This document shows positions 9,508-23,842 of a stretch of DNA of 64,000 nt, one piece after another. Every line of letters starts with the position of its first letter. The stretch's first letter is position 1. Source of the DNA: Siphonodentalium dalli (taxonomy: Eukaryota > Mollusca > Scaphopoda > Gadilida > Siphonodentaliidae); NCBI GenBank assembly GCA_032622095.1, contig CP136063.1, positions 14,053,814 to 14,117,813 on the forward strand, in the 5' to 3' direction. Under the pieces are notes generated by a model that was not told the DNA's origin, searched no databases, and saw only the letters and a program-made list of their open reading frames with translations. A program made the translations under genes and the position numbers.

Positions 9508-10899
9508 TTATTTCTCGTCCACGTCGCATTCATACGGACGATCCCCGGTATACATTCTCTTATATTTATATGGGCGATATCCAGTGTGAATCATCTTATG
9601 TTTGGCCAAGTTATTCGACTGAATAAATGATTTATCGCACACATCACATTGATACGGGCGATCCCCCGTGTGAATCCTCTTATGCCTCGTCAGGTGACTC
9701 GATCCAGTAAATGATTTCTTGCAAACATCGCATTGATACGGGCGATCCCCGGTATGGATCCTCTTGTGTTTCGTCAGGTTACTTGACTGGGTAAATGATT
9801 TATCGCATATATCACATTGATACGGGCGATCCCCGGTGTGGATCCTCTTATGTTTCGCCAGATCACTCGAAAAAGTAAATGATTTCTCGCACATATCACA
9901 TTGATACGGGTGATCTCCGGTAAGGATCTTCTTGTGTCTCGTCAGGTGACTCGACTCAGTAAATGATTTCTCGCACACATCGCATTCATACGGGCGATCA
10001 CCGCCGTGGATCCTCTTATGTGACGCCAGATGATTCAAGTCAATAAATGATTTCTCACACACATCACATTTATACGGTCGATCCCCCGTGTGAATCCTCT
10101 TATGTTTCGTCAGGTGACTCGAGTCAGTAAATGATTTCTCACACACATCACATTGATACGGGCGATCCCCTGTGTGAATCCTCTTATGTTTCGTCAGATG
10201 ACTCGAGTCAGAAAATGATTTCACGCACATATCACATTGATACGGGCGATCTCCCGTGTGAATCCTGTGATGTGTCGTCAGGTGACTCGAGTATGTAAAT
10301 GATTTCTCGCACAAATCACATTGATATGGGTTATCACCCGCGTGGATTCTCTTATGTCTCGTCAGGTGACTTGACTCAGTAAATGATTTATCGCACACGT
10401 CACATTGATACGGGCGATCTCCGGTGTTGATCTTCTTATGGCTCGTCAGGTTACCCATTTGAGTAAATGATTTCTCGCACAAATCACATTGATACGGGCG
10501 ATCCCCCGTATGAAACCTCTTATGCCTCGTCATGTCACTCATCTGAATAAATGATTTCTCGCACACATCACACTGATATGGGCGATGTCCGGTGTGGATC
10601 ATCGTATGTCTCGTCAGGTGACTCGACCGAGTAAATGATTTCTCGCACACATCACATTGATACGGTCGAACTCCGGTATGGATCCTCTTATGTGTAGTCA
10701 GGCTACTCAGCTGAGTAAACGATTTATCGCACACATCACACCGATTCGGGCGGTCACCCGCGTGGATCCGCTTATGTAAAGGAACATTCCGTTGCTTCGT
10801 ACCATTGTACAACCACCTAAACGAATCCAATTGTGGTTGGGAGGTCAACTCCGACCCGGTGTTTCTCTCCTCTCCAGTCTCCATTGCTGATAGATCCAT
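9508..10899 (-). CDS. ZNF-B: poly-C2H2 zinc-finger protein (14 fingers)
   Basis: An intronless ORF. The start is placed at the ATG at 10899 (MDLSAMETGEERN...) by conservation with ZNF-A and ZNF-D; the frame is open to 10923. The conserved acidic leader of about 55 residues is followed by 14 C2H2 fingers with TGDRPYQ linkers. Two fingers lack their last ligand (H to N in finger 4, H to L in finger 10). After finger 14 a deletion fuses two linkers, a Cys reads as Asp, and a TAA replaces the Ser codon of K-S-F. No accessory domain is visible. It is probably a nuclear DNA-binding protein by family. It lies in the duplicon shared with pseudogene ZNF-C, to which it is very similar finger for finger. 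Confidence 0.72.
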   Translation of the reverse strand: MDLSAMETGEERNTGSELTSQPQLDSFRWLYNGTKQRNVPLHKRIHAGDRPNRCDVCDKSFTQLSSLTTHKRIHTGVRPYQCDVCEKSFTRSSHLTRHTMIHTGHRPYQCDVCEKSFIQMSDMTRHKRFHTGDRPYQCDLCEKSFTQMGNLTSHKKINTGDRPYQCDVCDKSFTESSHLTRHKRIHAGDNPYQCDLCEKSFTYSSHLTTHHRIHTGDRPYQCDMCVKSFSDSSHLTKHKRIHTGDRPYQCDVCEKSFTDSSHLTKHKRIHTGDRPYKCDVCEKSFIDLNHLASHKRIHGGDRPYECDVCEKSFTESSHLTRHKKILTGDHPYQCDMCEKSFTFSSDLAKHKRIHTGDRPYQCDICDKSFTQSSNLTKHKRIHTGDRPYQCDVCKKSFTGSSHLTRHKRIHTGDRPYQCDVCDKSFIQSNNLAKHKMIHTGYRPYKYKRMYTGDRPYECDVDEK

Positions 10900-11230
10900 C
10901 GCTCCGTATAAATATAGTAACAACGAAATGCCTGACTAAATATAACAGAATATATAATGCAAGAGTTAAATTTATCAGAAAGACGATGCAGTTAGATTCG
11001 TGTGATGTGTCCAAAGAAACGCCCCTGTACTGAACACACGCGTCATATAAAATAAAAATATGTCAACAACGAAAGGGAATTTCAAAAAGTGGTTTTAAAC
11101 AGCGGAGGTCGTAATAGAACAATGTAATTTACATAGTCTATGTTACAGATAGACACCTCGTTGGTATTTGATCTGCGGGTGAAACAACATGGGAGTGACC
11201 GGAGGTCGGAAACGGGTTGATACTTCCGCA
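10900..11230 (-). promoter_or_regulatory. Conserved 5-prime block of ZNF-B
   Basis: It is nearly identical to the block upstream of ZNF-A, including AAAGACGATGCAGTTAGATT and the first hairpin arm GACACCTCGTTGGTATTTGA. The second arm is missing; similarity ends near 11215. It is likely UTR or promoter of the duplicated unit, but no element was proven. Confidence 0.45.
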
Positions 11231-13434
11231 TATCTATATATATTACAGAAAGGATAAGTCATTAGCATAACATATTGGAAAAGTAACAAAAATCGGAAAC
11301 AATTGGGTCAAGGGTCGGTGGTCGGGTCCCAAAAAATGTCAAAAGCAAAACAGTAGCATACGTGTCTAAAAATATTTTCAGACCCAGACCCCCCCCCCCC
11401 CCCCCACATGATATTGCAATTCATAGTAACTATAATAAATACCAGAAAATGTGTATAATGCCGTACTTATTTAATCCAAAAATCCAATCTGGAAACACAA
11501 GTTGCAAATGGCGGAAGCAGGAAAAGTAGGAGGTCCCAAATATCACATGACAAACGTGCACGTCACATATGACAGAAATCATTGAAGTTAATAATATGAA
11601 CATAAGCTAGCGTAATTAACGAACCAAAGCTGAACAACATGGGTGCCCGTTTGGTGGGGTGGGGCGATTAACTATGTATGTGATCATTCAACCAGTAAAA
11701 CTGATGTTGTGACATGGGATAGCGGCTGCAATGACGATAAACCTTTATCAACCGACCAACATGGATGTTCCCGTGGCTTCAATCTCACATGATTGAATCA
11801 TTTTGTAACTGGTACCTCAAGTTCATAAAGTTAGAAATATTCTAAATGTGGCCATTTGTTGGTCCAGTTACAACAGATTTTCCACTGAATACCAAAGTTA
11901 GGGGGGGTCAGAACCAGAACCCCTCCCACCAATTAGGTGGTTCTAAACTCAGCTCATAAATCACCATCTACCAGTACATGTACATCTATCAGGACTATGA
12001 GTTCGAACTCCGCAAAATAACAGAAGCTGAGAAACGTGTGAATTAAACTGTGATGGGGTCTCACTCATGTCTACCCCTGCACATCAGAAAAATGCCATTA
12101 ACCTTATCATGACTAGAGCTCAATGAAATTTTGAGAAAAACTTGGTCCAATGCACACTTATATATATATGGGAGTCTCCCAATGGGAGCCTCGCGTATAT
12201 AAGAAAAGACATTGGCCTAACAACATTTGCCTTAACATTGTAAACCAGTGAACTTTTATATGCGAGGCTCACCATGCATATATTTATACATGTATACGAG
12301 TGTGCACAGGCACATTATATTTAATGCTGCACCAGTATGAAAGGGTTAAATGGCAAAAGTAGCTTCAGGATGGATGTGATCCATCATATCGCAGGTCAAT
12401 TCAACCATTCCCACACGATTTCATGTTCCAGTGCTTGTGTACTAATTTATAGCACAAACTAATACCGGTATTTCCTTCGCCAGTTGATAGAAATACATGA
12501 TTTTCAATTTTGTCAATAATTCATAATTTCACTCACCTTGCAGTGTGTAGACTATAGTGACTAGTGTTGTTATATATTCTGTCATATTTTCACAATAAAA
12601 GGTAAACTACCGCCAGGAAATTGCAATTCAATATTCATAATTCTCATTTGCAGTAGCAGTAATTGAAATACATACAACTGATAAGATATCACTTTAGGCA
12701 AATGCTTTAGAATTTTTACAGCAAGTCAGAATCAAAGTGTTGAAAATGAGTTAATGAAAATCATGAATAATGATTTACATGCACATGTACTCTTGTCGGA
12801 TTGAAAGGCATGCTACACATGTATCAAAATATTTCTGTCATTTGTTCAGTATAATGGCGGCATGATTGAGATTTCTTGTACTATAGTGGAATATAAGACA
12901 GGGAACGCTCAATGTTGCCTATATTTAGAGCGAAAATAAAGTAATAATGGGGCACTTCTCTCAGTCTAACACAAGGTCATAACTCTGGCAAAGGGCCATA
13001 ACTCCGAAAAGAGTGCAGAACTTGCACTGTGAAGGACGGGGTCAAACGAAGGTCTCCACTATATAACTCCGAATCCTCCGAATCCTCAATCACAAATTTC
13101 CAAGTCAAAGAATGGTTGTAACTGGCAAATATGAAACTGGTATGTGGGGATCCTTTCCACCAAACTATGCTCAACATACAACAACACCATATAATTAACA
13201 CCCCGAGTTACAAGCTTAAATATTCTTTCGGACACAAATTTCTAACTCAAACAAGGGCCGTAACTCTTGTAAACATTAGAGGTGTGACTGTCCCAATGGG
13301 ACTAAGGATACCCCTCTTTTTAAAACAATAAGATGGTTCACATGTCAGTAAACATTTAGTTAAAATAATAAAATAACAGATTCCCATTGCAGGTACAAAA
13401 CCCTAACCCCAATCATAAAACCTATTGAGCAAAT
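11231..13434. other. Non-coding interval, no gene seen
   Basis: No ORF with coding character was found. It holds a 17-base C run (11389-11405), an inverted pair GAGCCTCGCGTATATA/TATATGCGAGGCTC near 12187-12272, and repeated GGCCATAACTC-like words at about 12.98-13.27 kb. The latter resemble a common molluscan repeat. Confidence 0.5.
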
Positions 13435-14019
13435 AGTATCAACTTGTATTTTGTTTGGTTAGAGCGACTCGTGATAGCATTATATTATCTTCTGTATATA
13501 TTAGTTGGGACTTCTCGCGATAGCATTTTTGGGACAGGAATGCTGATAATACGAAAATAGGGTTTTCCCCCTGTTTTAAGTCAATAAGTAAACTATATAA
13601 GGTACCGCAAGCAAGCCCTCATTCAGTGACACCACGTGCATGCTATGGTATATGACCAGAGTTATGACTCAAATCTGTGATAAAATACATGCATAAGCGC
13701 AATTGGTTGCCTCACTAAATATTACAGAACAGTTCATACAAGAGATAAATTTATCAGAAAGACGACCCAGTTAGACTCCTGTCAAAAGAAACGCTCCTGT
13801 ACGGAACACACGCGTCATATAAAATAATAATATCTCAGCGCCGAAAAGGGCATTTCAAAAAGGGTTTTTGAAACAGTGGAGGTCTGAATAGAACAATGTA
13901 ATTTACATACTCTATATTACAGATCGACACCTCGTTGATATTGGTTATGCCGGCGAAACAACAGCGGAGGGACGAAGGTTGTTTCTCCCGCATATCCAAT
14001 GCCAACGAGGTGTCAGTTG
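13435..14019. repeat. Segmental duplicon (copy 2) with orphan ZNF 5-prime block
   Basis: Collinear with 8374-9254: the same TTGGTTAGAGCGACTCGTGA segment, then the ZNF 5-prime block and a complete hairpin (arms near 13926 and 14016). It passes directly into the decayed fingers of ZNF-C. About 320 bases present in copy 1 are absent. Confidence 0.75.
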
Positions 14020-15520
<1,501 letters not shown>

Positions 15521-15609
15521 GCAGCCCGGTTCTCCGGGGATAGACTCACATTACCTCCTTTAGTCTGGGTTAGACTCCAACTAAACGTATCCACAATGCA
15601 ACATATAAA

Positions 15610-15790
15610 TAAAATCCTGTATGGATTTAGTGCTGCACTACATAATGAAATCCTATATGGATTTAATGCTGCACTACATAATGCAATCCTGTATGAATTT
15701 AGTGCTGTGCTGCATAATGCGACTCTGTATGGATTTAATGCTGCACTGCATAATGCCATTATGTATGGATTTAATGCTGCACTGCATAAT
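15610..15790. repeat. 36-bp tandem array (5 units)
   Basis: Five units of 36 bp carry the core CTGTATGGATTTAATGCTGC followed by ACTGCATAATG. The minus strand reads as a 12-residue periodic peptide, which is a consequence of the period and not a gene. The core closely matches part of the 90-bp unit (ATAATGCGATCCTGTATGGA), so the 36-bp array looks like a sub-unit amplification. It sits at the breakpoint that truncates ZNF-C. Confidence 0.8.
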
Positions 15791-15891
15791 AAATTCAATG
15801 TTTTGTCTTCACTCATGAGATATAACCCATATCCACTGAATATCCACTGAAAAGGTGTGGATATCCTCTATATATCACCCATTGTCGGTGT

Positions 15892-16930
<1,039 letters not shown>

Positions 16931-17190
16931 AGTAACAACGGATTGCCTGCCTAAATATATCAGAGTATATCATGTAAGAGTTAAATTTACCAGAAAGACG
17001 ATGTAGTTAGATTCGTGCGACGTGTCCAAAGAAACGCTCATGTACTGAACAACGCGTCATATAAAATAAAAATATGTCAGCAACGAAAGGGCATTTCAAA
17101 AAGTGGTTTCAAACAGCGGAGGTCGGAATAGAACAATGTAAATTATATAGTCTATGTTACAGATAGACACCTCGTTGGTATTTGATATGC
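16931..17190 (-). promoter_or_regulatory. Conserved 5-prime block of ZNF-D
   Basis: It is similar to the ZNF-A and ZNF-B blocks and includes the first hairpin arm GACACCTCGTTGGTATTTGA at about 17165. The second arm is absent and similarity ends at about 17190. From 17191 to 17662 I see no gene. Confidence 0.45.
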
Positions 17191-17662
17191 GGGAGGGAAG
17201 GCAGTTGTTACCGACCGGCTAAGTAATGTTCGATAGTTGACCTTGACATGACTGTTGAACCCCAAATGACCTTTCGTGACGGAAGTATAATTTATATTTC
17301 GCGCATGCGCTATGTGAAATTTTAATACTTTCGTAAAATGAAGCAAATAAAGTGGTTCATCTTGCTGAATTCAAACTTAATTGATTAGAACACGTGTTTG
17401 AATACGATTATCAGAGTTTACCGAAATTGAATGTGGTATTGAGTGGGAACGTTACATCCTTCCATATGAATTCAACGACTATTGGCTGATGAACTGGTTA
17501 AAAACTCGATTTGAATCGAAGTTCGAGTGACAGTGACGATGTCCGTGAATCGTGATGTTGACATGCACATTGTTGTTGACATTTTGATTGAATTTTGTTA
17601 GCGTCAACACGCGGGTCTCAACGAGAGAAATTGAGCAACCTTGGAGATTAAACACTGTGAAA

Positions 17663-20600
17663 TAGTCCAGCAGCCAAAGGGCCGAATTTAGGCCTAACCC
17701 ACAATTCTCTGTTAAAGTTTTTTTCTCGGCGGAAAATTCATTAGTAGTATTTCGGCAAATGTTTTCCGGTTGATGTGCTCTTGTAACCCTTGGGGAAATT
17801 TAAAAATTCAACATTGCAACAACCTACCGAAAACGGCATATGGCCATACGGGTGTGATCATGTTTTATTCAGTAGCAGAAGTTGGAAATCACGTAAGAAC
17901 GTTGGTTTATATACGTATGTTCACACCAGATCACAAAAATATCAAGATCTTACTTTTATAGGATTATACAAAATGGCGGTCAAAATGGCCGTCATACAAT
18001 CTACATTTACATGTTACGAAAATGTACACTTTCGAAACATGATTCAACGGTGAAGCCCAATATGATAGACCGGTTTTTGTTATGTCACGTGTTCTCGTAT
18101 GCATGTAGAACAAAAATAGGTCAAGTATGTCGAAATGCTTATTCAAATTCCATTACAAAGAAGCTTGCAATAGCAATGAAAAGTGCACTGAAAATGCTGG
18201 TGAGGGGCGCTAACACTCTATAATATACGCGGCAAAATATATGGCGATGGGATGCATGAAACACTCGAACAAAGTCTTAAAATAGACAGCAAACTTAAAG
18301 TGTCGTTTCACAGAAATTGTGCTTCCAGATACACATTAAAAACTAATGTTGAAGCATCCAAACGCAGCAATTCGCCAGCTATTCCACCGACACGTTCACG
18401 TAGGTCAGCCGGCAACTTTAATTTTCAAACTGATTGTCTATACTGTGGTGAGACATGTGATGTCGAAAATGAACCCAGACATCCAGATCGATGGCGTCCT
18501 GCTTTCATTTACCGATCAACGCAAACAGTAAATGGGAAGCCGTATAAGGTGGCTCTTGTGGTGCCTTAAAAATTCTCAAAGGCAAGAAGTTTCCTCAAAA
18601 TATAAGAGCTTTGCGTCTGTTGACAGAAGAGTTACTCCGAGCAGTATTTGAAACACATGATGATATGCGGTGCATGTGTGACCTCTTGGTTGTTCTGGAT
18701 GCATCCGCGTGTGAGAGCAGAACCGCTATGCTCTGGATTGAATGTCTAATCAAGCCCATGTTCATAATACTGAGATATATTAGAGCAGAGCGGAAATCCG
18801 ATTGGCCACTCCATCGAGACATCGTTGAGGAGATGATTCCCCTTTTCTTCGCAGCTGGACACACGCATTATGCCAGATATGCATCCTTTACATGCGGTCA
18901 ATGGTATCACTACATGATGATGATCAGGCGCCATTCATGAAGGGTGGGCACACTATGCACCACAATAGTGCCATTTAAATGGCATTTGGAGTGACATGGA
19001 GATTGAGACCACCTCATGCGGTATGGTCATGGACGCTCAGGTAAAATCGGAATCACGCTGAAACCATAGAGTGTTCGTACATGGGCATACAGTTTGAATA
19101 CTTGCATTTGTCTGATATACGATTTGGATTGTATGCGAGAGAAGGGAGGCGAATGCACTCAGAGTCTCAGACATGTCATAAAAAATATTCAAGAATAAAG
19201 GTTGGCAAGATTCAATAAAGCATAAGCTGGAGCTGTACATTGACCCACTTGATCCGAAGCAGCATCCACAAGGGATCGTCAATGTAGAGTCGGGACGAGT
19301 GACTACCTATTCCTCCGCCAATGCAGATAAGGCGGTGGAACTTGGACGAGAACAGATGATAAATTTCGAAAAAGATTGGCCGTCCGGTTTCCATAATGCA
19401 ATAAACCGGAACGTTAAAACAATTACACCAGCTAGTAAGCATATAAACATTGGCAACGTACAAATTTTCGACACAGAAGTGATCTATGCTAGGGCAATGG
19501 GATTGAAGAATAGTACGAGGAGCTTGGATATTGATGACATTCTTTCGTATGAGCTATCGCCATATCCACCTTCCATGTTTGAGTCTAACGGACATATGAA
19601 GGAAGCAAAGTCCAAATCAATCTTGAAGAATGCGCTACGTGTTGACATCATTGCTGACGTACCCAAAGGCGAGTGTCAGCCACGCCACCTTTCTAGACGG
19701 CTGTGCAATTATATGGACAGTACGATGGCCACCGCTGGGAGTAGTGCAATATTTCCTTGATGAATTTCGGTCTTATATACTTACAACACTGAGAAAGAAG
19801 ACAGATGTATACTTGATATTCGATAGGTATAATAAACTCAGCATCGAAGAATCGACCCGATTAGCCCGAGACAAAGGGGCTAGCAGAGTCTTCACACTTC
19901 AAAACACGAGGTTACCTCCACAAAAAGTTATCCTGGCAGTGAGTGACAACAAAGCACAGCTTATTGACATGATTGTTAATGATCTCCATGTGCACCATGA
20001 ATCTTTGCCAATACAAATAAACGACTCATAGTAACCGGACAGGATCCCATTCCTGAATATATAATTAAGGGCATATGTATCAACAGGCGTGATCTCAGAT
20101 CGATCCACAAAGTAGGAGATACTCGCATTGTTCAACAGGTTGCGAGAGTAGCCGCCCAAACATCGTTAGTTGTGGCAGATGACACTGACATAGTTGTAAT
20201 GTTACTCCATTTCCTTTATCAAGGTGATTTATCCGGCCATATACTGATGGTAGCACCGACAAAGGGACGGATCACAATAAACATCAATGAAACGCTCAAA
20301 GATCCTATGAATATCGCTCGTGAGCTTTTATCAATTCATGGACTCACAGGATGTGACACTGTCGTGGCTCTACATGGCATAGGGGAATGTACTGCCCTTA
20401 AGATTCTCAAAGTTAGAAATCACAAATAATAGTGTGCCATCTGCTGCAACAGAGAGAGTTGTAGGTGCGGCTAAGCCATTTATTTTGGATTGCTATGGAC
20501 AACCAAATTTCCAATCAACCACAGATGCTCGACGGAAGATATGGTCCAATAAAGTTAGCCGCAGCATGGATTTCTCTACCTCCAACCGGCGATGCTCTAA

Positions 20601-21387
20601 TGGAAAATATTAAACGCGCCCACTAACACGTAAGTGTATGGAACATGCGCTTGAGGACACACCTGCTGATCTCGATTCAACTGATTACGGATGGCCGAGA
20701 GAGAACGGATCACTCGTCCCAACCGTTGTCCCAACTCGGAAACCACTAGCTCCTGAGACTATACTAAAACCCATTAGATGTTTTTGTGCTTGCACGGCGT
20801 TCTGTTCGTGTGAGGGGGACGATCGGTGTACGAACGAGCTGACACATCAACATGACGAGGAAGATAGTGATGAAATACACTGACTCTTCTAGGTAAATTA
20901 TTTCTTCAATACACCAATGGCGATTTACATATGTCATAATAAGTCCTTGTGTTTCTTTCCTAATGACATGTTGTTACCAAATGAAGCGAAAATGTTAAAT
21001 GTCGGAAGCACTGCCTTCATAGACTTGCAACAGTTATGATTTGAGAAATGAGTGCGGCCATTTTGGCAGCCATCTTGAGTATTTAGTAGTCTATTTTGTT
21101 CAGTTAATGTAATTTGTCACAACATGTCATAATGGATACATCCTATCGTATTTCTGCTGCCATATTTGCTGTTATTGATACGGAATTGCCGCTGACATGG
21201 TCAAGGTATACACACTATTTAAGACTTTCGGGCACTCAGCGGCCATTTTGAATAAAAAAAAAGTTCCCCAAAGGTTACACATCCACATCAACCGGAATAT
21301 AAATAAAGACACCCCCGTGATACATTATCAACAGAGAAAAAAACTTTAACAGAGAATTTTGGGTTGGACCCCAGTTCTGCTGGACTA
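17663..21387 (+). mobile_element. ~3.7-kb TIR-bounded DNA element carrying a PIN-like protein
   Basis: The left end TAGTCCAGCAG (17663) is mirrored by CTGCTGGACTA at 21377-21387. Further inside, AATTCTCTGTTAAAGTTTTT and adjacent bases (left, about 17702-17727) are the exact inverse of the right end (about 21334-21358). The arms differ by an indel of about 15 bases. The pair lies about 3.6 kb apart and encloses the whole broken ORF series at 18250-20883. No clear target duplication was found; the flanks share only AAA, so a short or lost duplication is possible. The superfamily is not assigned. Confidence 0.7.
18250..20883 (+). pseudogene. Multi-copy invertebrate protein with PIN/FEN-like acidic motifs, frameshifted
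   Basis: Successive frames on the plus strand read as one interrupted protein of about 850 residues. They give an N-terminal HRNCASRYTLK...CLYCG...PRHPDRW segment, AGHTHYARYASF, SYELSPYPPSMFESNGHM, FLDGCAIIWTVRWPP, DVYLIFDRYNK, VVVADDTDIVVMLLHF, HGLTGCDTVVALHGIGE, and a Cys-rich tail (CFCACTAFCSCEGDDRC). I recognise this series from abundant uncharacterised proteins of corals, molluscs and fish. The D-x-D, GCDT and FDRY motifs suggest a PIN/FEN-like nuclease fold, which is my inference. The frame is broken at least four times, e.g. about 18570, 18940-19290, 19670 and 20030, so this copy is dead. Confidence 0.6.
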
Positions 21388-22925
21388 AAATCTCCGACAC
21401 AGACTGATTATTATGATTATACACCAGCGAACATTCTCACAAGCAGAAAACCACAGTGTTCACTTACGTAAGTGATCTACTAATGCTTTTAAATGCAAGT
21501 GACTACTGGGACACAACAACAACACTCAAGTCTCAACACTGACAATAGTGTGTGTAGCAACGCCAACATAATGAAAATGTACCAACTCAACTGTGGAATT
21601 TGACAATACTATTATAAATAAGATTTGGACTGCATTGGCTTTAAGTCAAGAAGGAGTACATATTCAATTTCAATTGCAATGGAATTATGGGTGAACAAGT
21701 GCCAAAAAGCAAGGGTGGCGCCAGTGGGGAGCACCGGGGGGGGGGGGCTACAGCCCCCCTGTCGGGGAGCTCTAGCCCCCTCGTCGGGGAGGACTTGTCG
21801 GGGATTTTCTATATGTAAGTCGGTTGTGTGTATAGGATGAAGTAATCATGTACAGGCTGTTAGTGTGGGAAAGTGTCAGAGAGAGAACATACAGCGGAAT
21901 ATATCCCACACAAAATATTCATGGCACATGTTCCCATTAAACCCGGGGGTATTCCCCTGTATTGGTTACACTGCGTAAATATTTCCCATAGGCTTCAATG
22001 TTAACGTTTGTTGATCTGCATCAGAGGTCAAATGGAAACTGTTCAAACTGCCTTCGGATTGTGTGAGCTTGACATCTGTGGAAACTTTCCCAATAAAAAA
22101 TTCAACACCGTCAGGCAGGGAATCCACTTCAAATTTTCGTTTTTTCATAACTAGGGTCAGTTCCGCACTAAAAAAATATTGTCATTTTTTCAATCACACT
22201 TAAAATTTCTAAACAGCCACAACAGACTTCACCTTTAATGAATGGGCCTCTTGGCAAATGAAGTTTGTGGGAGAATGATTCCTTGAATTTTTGTCAACAG
22301 TTTACATTGAATTCATGCAACCAATCACAGCCCAGAGTGTTTTAACTGTGAAACTATATACTCCTCCCGCAACCGCAGGGGGATCTGCCTATAGTATTTA
22401 CACCAGTGTAACCTAAAGGGCCATGTGGCCTTTCTTCATATTTCTTGTGTATAACCCATTGTGAACCTTGATACATACCTATAATTATTAAACTGATGTT
22501 GTTTAAAAAAACGTTTTTTTAATGCCATGTGTCCCTTTAATTGGAACCCACCCAATAATACACTAATTCAGAATGAAAAGCCAAAATGCAGGTTGGATTT
22601 GAGTTTAATTTAATAATATGAGGTATCTAATAAAGCATGAGAAGTTATACAACATTCACTTGATCAGGTTTTCACTTGGCTTTCATCTGTTGTGCCCAAT
22701 GAATTTAATTTCTCCACAGGAATAGATATGCACAGGTTTCATTTAACCCTATGCAAATCAGCTGCAGATTCACACAAAAAATGCCTTTACTTTGAAAAAT
22801 AAATAGTGTGGAGGGTTCATTAGTCAGTAAACTTGGCATAATTTTGAAGAACAATTACTACTTGTCCCAAAATCAGAAAAATTAAGTGGAAAATTATTTA
22901 AACAATGAGCTCAGACAAGGGTGTT
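21388..22925. other. Non-coding interval
   Basis: No supportable gene. A 12-base G run (21736-21747) is embedded in GGGGAGC/CCCCTCGTCGGGG-type sequence resembling other G-rich repeat ends in the window (49.8-50.0 kb). Confidence 0.5.
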
Positions 22926-23454
22926 TTAAAGATGGATTATCTCTTTAAATAACAAATTTTAAATAGTTGCGTAGGTATAAAATAATAGATATGAACTGAA
23001 GACCTATGTCCGGAAAAGCTTCTATCTATTAATATTGAATTTATTTCGAATATTAAATCGGGCCCATTTATGTTACTATTTTTAGAACCGACCATTCGGA
23101 TGAGACCGTATTGCGATATAGAGCACTGGGCTGTTCCTACGGCTACGCAACGAATGTCAAATGTCACAAAATTGGTTGTTTGTATTGTGTTGTTCCACAG
23201 ATATAAGCGATAATGAGTATAATTAACGTTTATTTGTTACATAATTGCACAATATAATTTCTGGTCTCTGTTAACAGTAATCACTATTGTTCGTTAGCTG
23301 AACAAACACACCTTTTTAGACCAGAAAATATTCGAAATAAAATTAATATTAATCGATAGAAGCATTTCCGGACAGGAGTCTTCGATTCAAATCTAATATT
23401 TTATAGCCCGGTAACTATATAATACATGTTTACAAAGAGATAATCTACCTTTAA
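22926..23454 (-). mobile_element. TTAA-flanked MITE (copy 3, inverted)
   Basis: A full-length copy of the 5865-6392 element on the opposite strand, bounded by TTAA at 22926-22929 and 23451-23454, with the same TIRs (GATGGATTATCTCTTTAAAT... and ...ACAAAGAGATAATCTACC). Confidence 0.85.
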
Positions 23455-23842
23455 CCCTGGGTCAGGTGAATTTTCCTGATTGAAAATGGTGCTAAAATTT
23501 GTAATGTCTGCTACAATCCCAATTAGAAGGAATCCTTAATCTATTGTCTCACAGTATCAAATGTCGTCAACTAACATTGGACAGGGGGTGCCAATGATGA
23601 GGTTATAATGACAACATGTTCCTTCAGCTGATAAAGTAGTAATATATCAACAGATAAGATGGCAGACATTTTCAAGCATCATTAATTTCAAAACCCCTTA
23701 AAAGCAAGGTGCTGATCTCAGAACGGTTAGTTGTCACCATTTCACGAGACAAATATCATTTCTCATTGTAAAAATTCTGGAAGTTGTATATTCGCGAGAA
23801 GAATTTTCCAAATTAATGCTGTTAATGTGACAGAGTTGTTGA

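Noticed and set aside
10817-11014. Hydrophobic leader peptide upstream of ZNF genes (also the 3390-3560 extension of ZNF-A)
   Set aside because: The hydrophobic stretch is in frame with the fingers only in ZNF-A; in ZNF-B an insertion puts it out of frame, so it is most likely untranslated.
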